A stretch of 64,000 nucleotides of DNA, taken from contig NZ_CP061813.1 in assembly GCF_014784055.1 (NCBI RefSeq), positions 2,924,001 through 2,988,000 of the forward strand, written 5' to 3'. The position numbers were made by a program, and so were the translations under genes. Source of the stretch: Polaribacter haliotis. Lineage in GTDB: Bacteria; Bacteroidota; Bacteroidia; Flavobacteriales; Flavobacteriaceae. Positions within the stretch are counted from its first letter, which is position 1. Each line of letters starts with the position of its first letter. The notes beneath the pieces were generated by a model, which was given only the letters and a program-made list of their open reading frames with translations, was not told the origin of the DNA and did not search any database. This document shows, one piece after another, positions 53,769 to 62,848 of this stretch.

Positions 53769-56700
53769 TTAAAATTTTAAACTTAATCCTAATTGATATG
53801 TAGCAGAACTAACTCTACCTACATTAAATGACGCTGTTGCCCATTCTGGGTCATAACCATCATAATCTGTTATAACAAAAGGATTTAATACATTTGCATA
53901 AATTCTAAGTCCGTTAATTTTTAATTTACTTAACAAATCTTTGTTAAAAGTATAACCAACAGCAATATTCTTAATTTTTATAAATGAAGCATCTCTGTAG
54001 TAGCCAACTTTATCGTTTCTCCAATATGTACCAGCATTTCTAGGTTGTGGATAAGAATTTGAAAATTGTGCAGGAATACCTGCTGCATTTTCAGGAATAT
54101 ACCAATCTGCTATATCTAATTTTTGTCTACCTCTATCTCTAACGTCTGTAAAGTTTTGGTGGAATTCACTAAAAGCAAACACACCTTGGTTTGTGAATGC
54201 AGAAATAGACAGGTCGAAATCTCCAACCCTTAAGTTAGAAATAATACTTCCAGACCATGATGGATCTGAGTTCCCTAAAATGGCTCTGTCATTATTTGCA
54301 TCTATTTTCCCATCATTATTTAAGTCTTTAACTCTTGCTTGTCCAGGAGTTTGACCAAAACTTGCAGCTTCTGCAGCTTCACTTGGTTGCCATATACCGT
54401 CAAAAACAAAGTTGTAATAAGAGTTTAAAGATTCTCCAATAAACCAGTTATTACCAATATCATCTACTTCAGACTGACCATTAATTTCTTCTAAACTATT
54501 TGTGTTTTTAGTAAAAGTAAAAGTTGTTTCCCAAGAAATATTTTCTTTTTGAATATTTTTAGTTGTTAATAAAATTTCTACCCCTTTATTACTAATAGAT
54601 CCAAAATTAGCAAAAGTACTACCACTTGGAACACCTAATTCTAAAGGTAAACTTTGTCTACCAATTTGCCCTTCAGATAATCTATCATATACATCTAAAC
54701 TACCAGAAATTCTGTTGTTTAAAAATCCAAAATCTACACCAAAATTAATTTCTCTAGTCTTTTCCCAAGTAAGAGCTTTGTTTGCTAAAGAAGAAGCTAA
54801 CCAACCATTTGCAGTTGCTCCATTAAAATCATAAAATAATTGTTGGTCTAAGGTGTTTAAAGTAGAATACGCCTGTACATTATCATTACCAGTATAACCA
54901 AAACTAACTCTAGCTTTTAAATTTGATATAGAATTGTTGTTGCTTAAGAAGTTTTCTTCATTAATTTTCCATGCAAATGCTGCAGAAGGAAAAGATTCCC
55001 ACTTATTACCTTCTGATAGTAAAGAAGAACCATCCCATCTATTAGATAATGTAAATAAGTATCTGTCTTTAAACGCATAATTTAATCTTAAAGCATAAGA
55101 GCTTAAAGTATTTTTTATAAAAGCAGAACCTAAATTAAAAGTACTTGAATTACCAGAACCAATATTATTAAACCCTGTGTTAAAAGGTTGTTCTCTAGAA
55201 CTTAGAAAAGAGCTTTCTGTAGTATTAGAATAAATACTTTGTAGACCTAATAAATTAAATGAATGATTTTCATTTAAATCGTGTTTTATATTAAATTGAT
55301 TATCCCAAGTATAGTTAAAGTTTTCACTAGTAGATAATTCTGAAGAAGGTAAGTTTTTATTACTTAAACCTGTGTTAGTTAATGCTCCCCAAGCCTTTCC
55401 TCTTGTTGAGTTTGTGTAACCTCCAGAATATGTTGTTTTTAAACTTAACCACTCTATTGGTTTGTATTCAAAATATACATTTCCTAATATTTTCCATCTT
55501 CTTCTCTCATCATCTGTATTTGCAATTTCTAGTAATGGATTAAAAGTACTAGTTTTATTAATTGCAAAGTTTCCATTTGTTGGGTATGTTAATTTACCTG
55601 GTTGTGGAAATAATTCTCCTATTAACTCATTTCCATTATCATCTATAGCCCAAGGAGATAAAAATGGATTTAATCTAAAAGCATCTCTCATTGCAACAGA
55701 ACTACCAAATTGTTCGTTGGTTTTAGCAATAGTTATGTTAGAACCTGCTGAAATTTTATCATTTATTTTATGATTTACACCTAATTTTAATGTGTATTTA
55801 TCTATAGATTCATTAGCAATGTTTCCTGTCTCTTTTTGCATTCCTAATCCTAAATTATATGCTAAACCATTTTCTGCTCTACCACTAATATTAATATAGT
55901 TGTTTTGTTGAATACCAGAATTTAAAACAGCATCATACCAATCGAATACTTGGTTTTTATTTGCTCTTTCTAATAATAATGCATTTGCAGTACCAACAAC
56001 CGAACCCGCTAACATATCTGCAGTAGTAGTTGATGCATCTCCACCATTAGTTGTAGCAAAATAAGCAGATTGGTGATATTTCCACCATTTTTCTCCACCC
56101 ATCATTTTTGGTAATCTTGTTGTAGATTTTACACCATAAGAAGTTTCTAAAGAAACATTAAAACCAGATTTTGCATTTGAACCATTTTTGGTAGTTACAA
56201 TTACTACACCATTTGCTCCTCTTGAACCATAAATTGCAGATGATGATGCATCTTTTAGAACATCCATTCTAGAAATATCTTGTGGATTTAAAAAACTAAT
56301 ATCATCTACAAAAACACCATCTACAACAAATAACGGATTTCCGCCAGATAAAGAGTTTGTTCCTCTAATTGTCATATTAAATCCATCTCCAACTCTACCA
56401 GTAGCAGATGAAATTTGTACACCTGCAACATTACCTTGAATAGCTTCTAAAGGATTTGTTGCATTTTTTTCTGTAATTGCAGCGGCGCTAACTGTACTTA
56501 CAGTTCCTGTTAAATCTTTTTTCTTAACTGTTCCATAACCTACCACCACTATTTCGTCTAAAGATTCTGCATCAGGAGATAAAACGATATTTAATTTACT
56601 TTTTCCATTTACTAATACTTCTTTAGAACTAAACCCTATATAAGAAACCACTAAAGTAGCATTAGTATTTTTTAATGTTATTGAATAGTTTCCATCGAAA

Positions 56701-56900
56701 TCTGTTGAAGTACCATTGTTGGTGCCTTTTTCTAAAATGTTTACACCTGGTAGTGGTGAGTTTGTTTCGGAATCTGTAATAATACCTTTAACTGTTTTAC
56801 CTTCCTGAGCTAAAATGGAGTTAACTCCAAAAAAGCCAAGAAATAATAGCAAGGTAACAAAATGCTTAAAGCATTTTCTTTGTAAGAATTTAATGTTCAT
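53769..56900 (-). CDS. SusC/RagA-family TonB-dependent outer-membrane transporter
   Basis: The 1043-residue product has a signal peptide (ends near FFGVNSILAQ), a CarboxypepD_reg-like domain (about 36-112: VKGIITDSETNSPLPGVNIL), a TonB box/DEIVVVGYG stretch (about 115-123), a plug domain (about 124-240: VQISSATGRVGDGFNMTIRG, DVLKDASSSAIYGSRGANGVV) and a 22-strand-type barrel ending in TYQLGLSLKF. It imports pectic oligosaccharides using TonB energy. It is 24 bases after GH28 and directly before susD. Confidence 0.97.
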   Translation of the reverse strand: MNIKFLQRKCFKHFVTLLLFLGFFGVNSILAQEGKTVKGIITDSETNSPLPGVNILEKGTNNGTSTDFDGNYSITLKNTNATLVVSYIGFSSKEVLVNGKSKLNIVLSPDAESLDEIVVVGYGTVKKKDLTGTVSTVSAAAITEKNATNPLEAIQGNVAGVQISSATGRVGDGFNMTIRGTNSLSGGNPLFVVDGVFVDDISFLNPQDISRMDVLKDASSSAIYGSRGANGVVIVTTKNGSNAKSGFNVSLETSYGVKSTTRLPKMMGGEKWWKYHQSAYFATTNGGDASTTTADMLAGSVVGTANALLLERANKNQVFDWYDAVLNSGIQQNNYINISGRAENGLAYNLGLGMQKETGNIANESIDKYTLKLGVNHKINDKISAGSNITIAKTNEQFGSSVAMRDAFRLNPFLSPWAIDDNGNELIGELFPQPGKLTYPTNGNFAINKTSTFNPLLEIANTDDERRRWKILGNVYFEYKPIEWLSLKTTYSGGYTNSTRGKAWGALTNTGLSNKNLPSSELSTSENFNYTWDNQFNIKHDLNENHSFNLLGLQSIYSNTTESSFLSSREQPFNTGFNNIGSGNSSTFNLGSAFIKNTLSSYALRLNYAFKDRYLFTLSNRWDGSSLLSEGNKWESFPSAAFAWKINEENFLSNNNSISNLKARVSFGYTGNDNVQAYSTLNTLDQQLFYDFNGATANGWLASSLANKALTWEKTREINFGVDFGFLNNRISGSLDVYDRLSEGQIGRQSLPLELGVPSGSTFANFGSISNKGVEILLTTKNIQKENISWETTFTFTKNTNSLEEINGQSEVDDIGNNWFIGESLNSYYNFVFDGIWQPSEAAEAASFGQTPGQARVKDLNNDGKIDANNDRAILGNSDPSWSGSIISNLRVGDFDLSISAFTNQGVFAFSEFHQNFTDVRDRGRQKLDIADWYIPENAAGIPAQFSNSYPQPRNAGTYWRNDKVGYYRDASFIKIKNIAVGYTFNKDLLSKLKINGLRIYANVLNPFVITDYDGYDPEWATASFNVGRVSSATYQLGLSLKF

Positions 56901-56924
56901 AATTTAATTGTTGTTTATTTATAG

Positions 56925-58388
56925 TTAATTTGATTGTTTTGGACTTTGCATTAATGAACCGTTTATATAAGTATCTATTAGTTTTAAATTTGATAAATGT
57001 TCTATTGAAAAAGCATTATCTACTTTTTCTATAATTACATTTTTAAGTGTTACATTATTAATTTTAGACTGTTCGTAACCTTTTGCTAAAATGGCATAAT
57101 AACCACCATTTTTAACTTTAACATTTTCTAATAAAATATTTTTTATTTGTGGAATAAAATCTCCTGTTTGATTTGTATAAGTAGCATAATGCATATTTAA
57201 TTTTAAAACAGCTTCTTTTACTTGGCCAACTTCTAAATCTCTTACATATACACCATCTATAATTCCACCTCTTCTAGAATTTGTTTTTAATCTAATAGCT
57301 CTATCTAAATTAGGGCTATTCATTTTGCAATTGTCTACATAAATATTTTTTACTCCAGCAGACATTTCACTTCCAATTACTACACCACCATGACCATCTA
57401 TCATGTTACAATTTTGTACTACAATGTTTTCGCTTTTAATACCAACTCTTCTTCCTTCAGCATCTCTACCTGCTTTTATTGCTATACAATCATCACCAGT
57501 ATTAAATGTGCAATTTTTAATTAGTACGTTTTTAGAATATTCTGGGTCGCAACCATCATTATTAGGTCCATGACTTTCAACAGTTACTCCATCTATAGTA
57601 ATGTTATTAGATTTAAAAGGGTGTATAATCCAAAATGGTGCATTAATAATTTTAACACCTTGTAGCAATACACTTTCACATTCATAAAATTCAATAAAAT
57701 TTGGACGTAAATAATGCCCATCTCCAAAGACTCTTTCATTTAATGGAACATTATTTTGTCCCATATCCATTAATCTTGGTAGGTTTAAGCTGTCTTTCTG
57801 TTGTGGCATCTCTTTTTTCCAGCCATAAGTATCTTTACCACACCATTTCCACCAATTATTATTACTTGCCTGACCATTTAAAACACCTTTACCTGTAATG
57901 GCTATATTTTTTTTGTTTTTTGCATAAATTAATGGAGAATAATTCATTAACTCTACCCCTTCATATGAGGTAGCAACTAATGGGTAATAATCTTTTGAGT
58001 TTGTACTAAATAATACTTCTGCACCTTCTTCTAAATGTAAGTTTACATTATTTTCTAAGTGAATAGCTCCTGTTAAATATTTTCCAGCAGGGATAATAAT
58101 TTTCCCTCCACCATTTTCTGTACATGTTTTAATAATTTGTTTAAAAACATCTGTATTAAAAGTAAGTCCATCTGGGTTTGCGCCAAAATCTAAAAGATTG
58201 TAAGTTTTTTCTAAAAATTTAGGTTTGCTGATAGAATTAATTACTTTATCCATATCATCCCAAACAGCAAGAGATTCTTGGGCTTCTTTTTTTCTTTGAC
58301 ATGAAGAAAATATTATAAGACAAAAAATTATTAAAACTTTATAAATATCAAAAAAATTGACTTGTCTTTTCGTGTTATTTTGTTGCAT
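56925..58388 (-). CDS. GH28 polygalacturonase-family lipoprotein
   Basis: The 487-residue product has a lipoprotein signal with a long N-region (Cys30, IFCLIIFSSC) and a right-handed beta-helix. GH28 catalytic residues are present: D278 (NNDGCDPE), D299/D300 (NTGDDCIAIKAG), H333 (DGHGGVVIGS) and the RLK triad near 366-368. It hydrolyses galacturonan or rhamnogalacturonan, probably in exo mode on oligomers. It is the first gene of the main operon; its start at 58388 lies about 18 bases after the expected transcription start. Confidence 0.93.
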   Translation of the reverse strand: MQQNNTKRQVNFFDIYKVLIIFCLIIFSSCQRKKEAQESLAVWDDMDKVINSISKPKFLEKTYNLLDFGANPDGLTFNTDVFKQIIKTCTENGGGKIIIPAGKYLTGAIHLENNVNLHLEEGAEVLFSTNSKDYYPLVATSYEGVELMNYSPLIYAKNKKNIAITGKGVLNGQASNNNWWKWCGKDTYGWKKEMPQQKDSLNLPRLMDMGQNNVPLNERVFGDGHYLRPNFIEFYECESVLLQGVKIINAPFWIIHPFKSNNITIDGVTVESHGPNNDGCDPEYSKNVLIKNCTFNTGDDCIAIKAGRDAEGRRVGIKSENIVVQNCNMIDGHGGVVIGSEMSAGVKNIYVDNCKMNSPNLDRAIRLKTNSRRGGIIDGVYVRDLEVGQVKEAVLKLNMHYATYTNQTGDFIPQIKNILLENVKVKNGGYYAILAKGYEQSKINNVTLKNVIIEKVDNAFSIEHLSNLKLIDTYINGSLMQSPKQSN

Positions 58389-58411
58389 TATTATTATTTA
58401 TTAATTGAAAT

Positions 58412-58441
58412 CAAAATTACATAATGTAATCGATTACCAAA
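58412..58441 (-). promoter_or_regulatory. Main promoter of the pectin operon
   Basis: On the minus strand TTTG (58438-58441, -33) and TAATTTTG (58412-58419, -7) are 18 bases apart, a near-ideal Bacteroidota promoter. The LacI-type operator (58425-58439) lies almost wholly between the two boxes. Transcription would start near 58406 and lead into GH28. Confidence 0.75.
58425..58439. promoter_or_regulatory. LacI-type operator O1 in the pectin operon promoter
   Basis: The core GTAATCGATTAC (58426-58437) is a perfect 12-base palindrome with a central CG, as LacI-family proteins prefer. Bound repressor would cover the space between -33 and -7 and block polymerase. Confidence 0.75.
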
Positions 58442-58586
58442 CATAGAAATATAGTTCTAATTATCCAAATTAATTTAACAAAAAATTAATAAATATGTGT
58501 TTTTATCCTTTTTATTAGAAAAAAAACTGTTTTTTTTGGGTATTGAAATATTTTATTTTACATTTTAAAGAAATAAATTATTTAAA

Positions 58587-58604
58587 AATGTAATCGATAA
58601 CATT
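58587..58604. promoter_or_regulatory. LacI-type operator O2 near the regulator gene
   Basis: AATGTAATCGATAACATT is an 18-base palindrome with one mismatched pair, sharing TGTAATCGAT with O1. It lies 65 bases before the regulator ATG (58669). The two operator centres are about 164 bases apart, so the regulator could also control itself or form a loop. Confidence 0.7.
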
Positions 58605-58668
58605 AAAATAATAAATATTTTACTTGCCAAATTTAAAAAAATACCTTTATTTTAATCAAACAGCTAAA

Positions 58669-59715
58669 ATGTCTAAAAAAACAACAATATACGATATTGC
58701 TAAGGAGCTAAACATAACAGCTGCAACAGTATCTAGAGCATTAAATAACAATCCTAAAATAAGTTCAAAAACTAAAGAATTAGTTTTTGAAACTGCAAAA
58801 AAAATGAACTATGAGCAAAATAAACTTGCACTAGCTCTTAAAAGTGGTAAAAGTTATAATGTTGGTGTAATTGTGCCGAGAATAGATAGTAACTTTTTTA
58901 GTTCGGTAATTAGAGGTATTGAAGAAGAACTTTATCCTGCTGGTTATCATGTAATTATTTGTCAAACACATGATCAAGAAGAATTGGAAATTAAAAACAT
59001 TAATTCTTTATTAAACGCTCAAGTAGATGGTGTTTTAATGTCTATTTCTAATGGTAAGCTTGAAGAAAATGATAGTTTTAATCGTTTGTTAGAAAAAAAT
59101 GTTCCTCTAATATTTTTTGATAGGAAAAAAGAAATAAACAATGTAAGTTCTGTAACAATAGACGATTTTAATGGAGCTTACATGGCAACAAAGCACTTAA
59201 TTGATCAAGGTTGCAAGCGCATTGCTCATTTATCTAATAATAGAAAATTAGAAATCTTTAGAAATCGTTATTTAGGATACAAACAAGCAATACTTGATAA
59301 TGGTTTAGAATTTGATGAGAACTTAATTGAAGAAATTCAAAGTAAAGTATTAGAAGGAAGAAGTACTGTAAAAAGATTTTTAGAAATGGATAGACCGCCA
59401 GATGCAATATTTTCTTCGAGTGATTTTACAGCTTTAAGTGCAGTGCAAGAAATTAAAGCACACGGATTAAAAATTCCGGAAGATATCTGTGTTGTAGGTT
59501 TTAGTAATGAACCTTTTACTAGATTTATGGAACTTTCTATAACATCTGTAGACCAATCTCCAAAAGAAATGGGTAAAATTGCTGCACAAGTATTTTTAGA
59601 AGAGGTAAAAAACAGCAAAAAAATAAAATCTGAAAAACATGTAGTTCTAACACCAGAATTAATTATTAGAAAATCGTCATTAAAAATTCTTAAAAACAAA
59701 AAAGCCAAGATTTAA
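58669..59715 (+). CDS. LacI-family transcriptional regulator
   Basis: I place the start at 58669 (MSKKTTIYDIAKELNIT); the upstream TTG start would add 15 residues before the helix-turn-helix. The 348-residue product has the LacI DNA-binding domain (about 4-58: TTIYDIAKELNITAATVSRALNNNP, hinge KLALALKSGKSYNVGVI) and a periplasmic-binding-protein-like effector domain (VVGFSNEPFTRFMELSITSV). It is divergent from the pectin operon, with two matching palindromes between them, so it probably represses both and is released by a pectin-derived ligand such as galacturonate or KDG (inference). Confidence 0.94.
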   Translation: MSKKTTIYDIAKELNITAATVSRALNNNPKISSKTKELVFETAKKMNYEQNKLALALKSGKSYNVGVIVPRIDSNFFSSVIRGIEEELYPAGYHVIICQTHDQEELEIKNINSLLNAQVDGVLMSISNGKLEENDSFNRLLEKNVPLIFFDRKKEINNVSSVTIDDFNGAYMATKHLIDQGCKRIAHLSNNRKLEIFRNRYLGYKQAILDNGLEFDENLIEEIQSKVLEGRSTVKRFLEMDRPPDAIFSSSDFTALSAVQEIKAHGLKIPEDICVVGFSNEPFTRFMELSITSVDQSPKEMGKIAAQVFLEEVKNSKKIKSEKHVVLTPELIIRKSSLKILKNKKAKI

Positions 59716-59729
59716 ATCTTGGCTTTTTT
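59699..59729 (+). terminator. Bidirectional terminator between the LacI-type gene and uxaA
   Basis: The palindrome AAGCCAAGATTT/AAATCTTGGCTT is perfect and overlaps the regulator stop codon. T runs follow on the plus strand (to 59729) and A runs precede it, so it can end transcription from both convergent genes. Confidence 0.9.
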
Positions 59730-61339
59730 TATAACGAAACTCCTCTTCTCCATGGAATAAAATCGTTTTGGTTTAAAAGCTTTGCTTTGGTTTTTATAGT
59801 GCCACTTGCAACAGCTATCATGAATTCTAATAACTCATCTGCCATTTCTTCAATGTTTTTTTCACCACGAATTACAGCACCAGTTTCAATATCTATAATA
59901 TCTGGCATTTTTACTGCTAGTTCTGTATTAGAAGCTACTTTTACAATTGGTGCAATTGGATTTCCTGTAGGCGTACCTAAACCTGTTGTAAATAATACCA
60001 TATTTGCTCCAGCGCCAACTAAAGCAGTTGTACTTTCTACATCATTTCCTGGTGTACACAACAAAACCAGACCATTTTTAGAAATATATTCTCCGTAATC
60101 TAAAACACTTTCTACAGGGGAAGTTCCTCCTTTTTTTGCTGCTCCAGCAGATTTCATTGCATCTGTAATTAAACCATCTTTAATATTTCCAGGAGAAGGA
60201 TTCATATCAAAACCAGAACCAGCATCTACAACAGATTTTTCAAAAGCTTTCATTAATGCTAAAAATTTATCGCTGTCTTTTTCATCCACACATCTGTTTA
60301 CCAATTCTTGCTCTACACCACATAATTCCGGAAATTCAGCTAAAATAGCAGTTCCTTTTAAGGCAACTAACAAATCTGAAACTACTCCTAAAGTTGGGTT
60401 TGCAGAAATGCCAGAAAATCCATCTGATCCACCACATTCTAAACCAACTCTTAATTTTGATAAAGGAGCAGGTTTACGTTTCATGTTGTTGGCTTCTTTT
60501 ATTGCTACAAAAGAATCTTTTACAATGGCTGTTAACATTTCATCTACAGTACCCATTTGTTGTTGTTCGTAAATTAATACAGGCTTATTTAAATTAGGAT
60601 TAATTGCTTTTAATGCGTCTTTAAATATATCTATTTGTAAATTCTGACAACCTAAACTTAGCACAGTTACCCCAGCTACATTAGGGTTGTTTACATAACC
60701 CGCTAATAATTTTGCTAAACTTTCTGAATCTTGTCTAATACCACCACAACCTCCTGGATGAGTAATGAATTTTACATCAATATTATCAAATACATTATTA
60801 CTTGTTTCTGTTTCATCCATAATAGAATCAACATTATTTACAAGTGAACGTAATAATAATTGTTGTGCTGATGGTTTTTGCTTTAAAAGCTCTTTTTCGA
60901 AAATTTCTTTTAAGATTTCTATGTTTCTGTTTTCACAAAAAACTAGAGGAAAAAACAACCATACATTTTCTGTTCCAACTTGCCCATCTTCTCTATGAAA
61001 GCCCATAAATGTTCTATTCTTCCATTTTTCTACATTAGGCGCAGTCCAATGAAAGTCTTCTGTTTTACCAAAAACTTTGTCACTTTGATGCTTTACATTT
61101 TCTGTTGTTAGCACATCTCCTTTTTCTATTGTGTTATTAGCAGTTCCTACAAGAACACCATACATAATAATTCTATCACCTACATTAAATTTTTTTAGTG
61201 CAATTTTATGCTTAGATTTTGTGTAAGATAAAATTTCTATATTTTCTCTTTCAAAAGAAATAATTTCTCCTGCTTTTAAGTTTATTAAAGCTACAGCAAC
61301 ATTATCTGACGAGTTTACTTTTATTAATTTGTTTTGCAT
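59729..61339 (-). CDS. uxaA: Altronate dehydratase, UxaA family
   Basis: It dehydrates altronate to 2-keto-3-deoxygluconate. The 536-residue product has an N-terminal SAF domain (about 8-95: VNSSDNVAVALINLKAGEII, NTIEKGDVLTTENV) and the C-terminal UxaA domain (GFHREDGQVGTENVW, HPGGCGGIRQD, LGCQNLQIDIF, LECGGSDGFSGISANP, TGLGTPTGNPIAP) with conserved Cys/His for iron. It is the last gene of the TRAP-uxaB-uxaA operon and is convergent with the regulator. Confidence 0.95.
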   Translation of the reverse strand: MQNKLIKVNSSDNVAVALINLKAGEIISFERENIEILSYTKSKHKIALKKFNVGDRIIMYGVLVGTANNTIEKGDVLTTENVKHQSDKVFGKTEDFHWTAPNVEKWKNRTFMGFHREDGQVGTENVWLFFPLVFCENRNIEILKEIFEKELLKQKPSAQQLLLRSLVNNVDSIMDETETSNNVFDNIDVKFITHPGGCGGIRQDSESLAKLLAGYVNNPNVAGVTVLSLGCQNLQIDIFKDALKAINPNLNKPVLIYEQQQMGTVDEMLTAIVKDSFVAIKEANNMKRKPAPLSKLRVGLECGGSDGFSGISANPTLGVVSDLLVALKGTAILAEFPELCGVEQELVNRCVDEKDSDKFLALMKAFEKSVVDAGSGFDMNPSPGNIKDGLITDAMKSAGAAKKGGTSPVESVLDYGEYISKNGLVLLCTPGNDVESTTALVGAGANMVLFTTGLGTPTGNPIAPIVKVASNTELAVKMPDIIDIETGAVIRGEKNIEEMADELLEFMIAVASGTIKTKAKLLNQNDFIPWRRGVSL

Positions 61340-61371
61340 CCTAATAATTATGTATTAGTTAGATATTTTAA

Positions 61372-62817
61372 TTAGTATTTTTTACTAAAATTTTCAAACC
61401 CACTTTTTATTCCGTTAGAATCTATTTCTGCTAAAGCAAAAGCAATTGCATTTGATAGGTTTTCTATTTTAGTTAGGTCTTGGCCCCAATATTCTTTATT
61501 ACTTAAAACTGTGTTTACTATTGCATTGTAATCTGTGTTTTTCCAGATTTCTGCAAAGTTTGCAACAATTTTTTCATTATCATTTATAGGTAAATTTTCA
61601 CCATTAAAAGTACCTTTATAAAAACGGATGAGTGCTGCAAAAGCAAATGTTAAGCAGGTTGGTAGTTTTTTATGAATATTTATATACTCTAAGATGCTAG
61701 GTAAAACTCTAACTTTAAATTTAGAAATACAGTTTAATGCTAAGCTTGATATGTTATGTTTGATAAAGGGGTTTCTAAAACGATCTAAAACTTCATAGGC
61801 GAATTCTTCAATTTGTTTTTTGTCAAAATCTAGTGTTGGTATAATTTCATCAAAAATAATTTGATTAATTAATCCACCCGTAAATTCATTATCTACAGAT
61901 TCTTTTACAGTTTTATTTCCATACAAATAAGAAAAAGCAATTAATGAAGTATGTGCTCCATTTAAAATTCGTACTTTTCTAGTTCTAAAAGGCTGCATAT
62001 CATCAACAATTTTTACATCTAATTTTGTTTTATTAAAAGGTAATTTTGCTTTTAAATCTTCACCACCTTCAATAACCCAAAGTAAAAATGCTTCTGCCGT
62101 AACAATTAAATTATCTTCATAATTTAACTTTGCATTATAGGCTTTAATTTCTGCTTTTGGATAACCTGGAACAATTCTATCTACTAATGTACTATGAAAC
62201 GAATTACTTTCTTGTAGCCAAGTTTTAAAATCACCTCCTAAATTCCAATCAGAAATATATTTTAAAATGATTTCTTTTAAAGTTTCAGAATTATGGTTAA
62301 TTAGTTCACAAGGAATTATAGTTAAACCTTTTTTTGCATCACCTTTAAAATGTTTAAAACGCTCGTGTAAAAGCACTGTTAATTTAGCAGGAAAAGAACT
62401 TGGTGGTTGCATTTCTGCTGTATCTGAAGCTACGTATGCAATACCAGCCTCTGTGGTATTTGAAATAATAAACTCTAAATCTTCTTCTTTAGCTAAACTT
62501 AAATAATCAATAAAATTTGCATAGGGATCTACACCTTTTACAATGTTGTCTATCAATTCAATTTCTTGAATTTCTTTACCTTTTTTAACACCTTTCATAA
62601 AAAGTGTATACAAACCATCTTGATCATTTAGAATTTTTACCAAACCATTTTCAATAGGCTGAACAACAGCAATACCTGCTTTAAAATTTACTACTTTATT
62701 TAGTTCATTAAAAGCGTAACCAATAAATGCTCTTAGGAAGTTTCCTTCTCCAAATTGTATTATTTTAATTGGAAGTTTATCTTCTAATCCTGTATTTTTT
62801 CTATTTAATTTTTTCAT
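61372..62817 (-). CDS. uxaB: Tagaturonate reductase (altronate oxidoreductase)
   Basis: It reduces tagaturonate to altronate with NADH. The 481-residue product has the mannitol-dehydrogenase-type fold: N-terminal IIQFGEGNFLRAFIGYAFNEL (Rossmann), ISNTTEAGIAY, and the C-terminal catalytic MQPFRTRKVRILNGAHTSLIAF (Lys-Asn-His). It is 32 bases from uxaA and 31 from the TRAP gene, so it is in the same operon. uxaC, which makes tagaturonate from galacturonate, is not in the window. Confidence 0.95.
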   Translation of the reverse strand: MKKLNRKNTGLEDKLPIKIIQFGEGNFLRAFIGYAFNELNKVVNFKAGIAVVQPIENGLVKILNDQDGLYTLFMKGVKKGKEIQEIELIDNIVKGVDPYANFIDYLSLAKEEDLEFIISNTTEAGIAYVASDTAEMQPPSSFPAKLTVLLHERFKHFKGDAKKGLTIIPCELINHNSETLKEIILKYISDWNLGGDFKTWLQESNSFHSTLVDRIVPGYPKAEIKAYNAKLNYEDNLIVTAEAFLLWVIEGGEDLKAKLPFNKTKLDVKIVDDMQPFRTRKVRILNGAHTSLIAFSYLYGNKTVKESVDNEFTGGLINQIIFDEIIPTLDFDKKQIEEFAYEVLDRFRNPFIKHNISSLALNCISKFKVRVLPSILEYINIHKKLPTCLTFAFAALIRFYKGTFNGENLPINDNEKIVANFAEIWKNTDYNAIVNTVLSNKEYWGQDLTKIENLSNAIAFALAEIDSNGIKSGFENFSKKY

Positions 62818-62848
62818 TTTATCTAATTTTATTTTGATTACCTAAAAT

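Noticed and set aside
58624..58668. TTG start for the LacI-type regulator
   Set aside because: The helix-turn-helix begins right after the ATG at 58669, as in other LacI proteins; the added 15 residues have no function I can see.
62830..62845. Operator half-site GGTAATC upstream of uxaB
   Set aside because: Only one half matches the LacI-type palindrome and it lies inside the operon, so I do not call it an operator.
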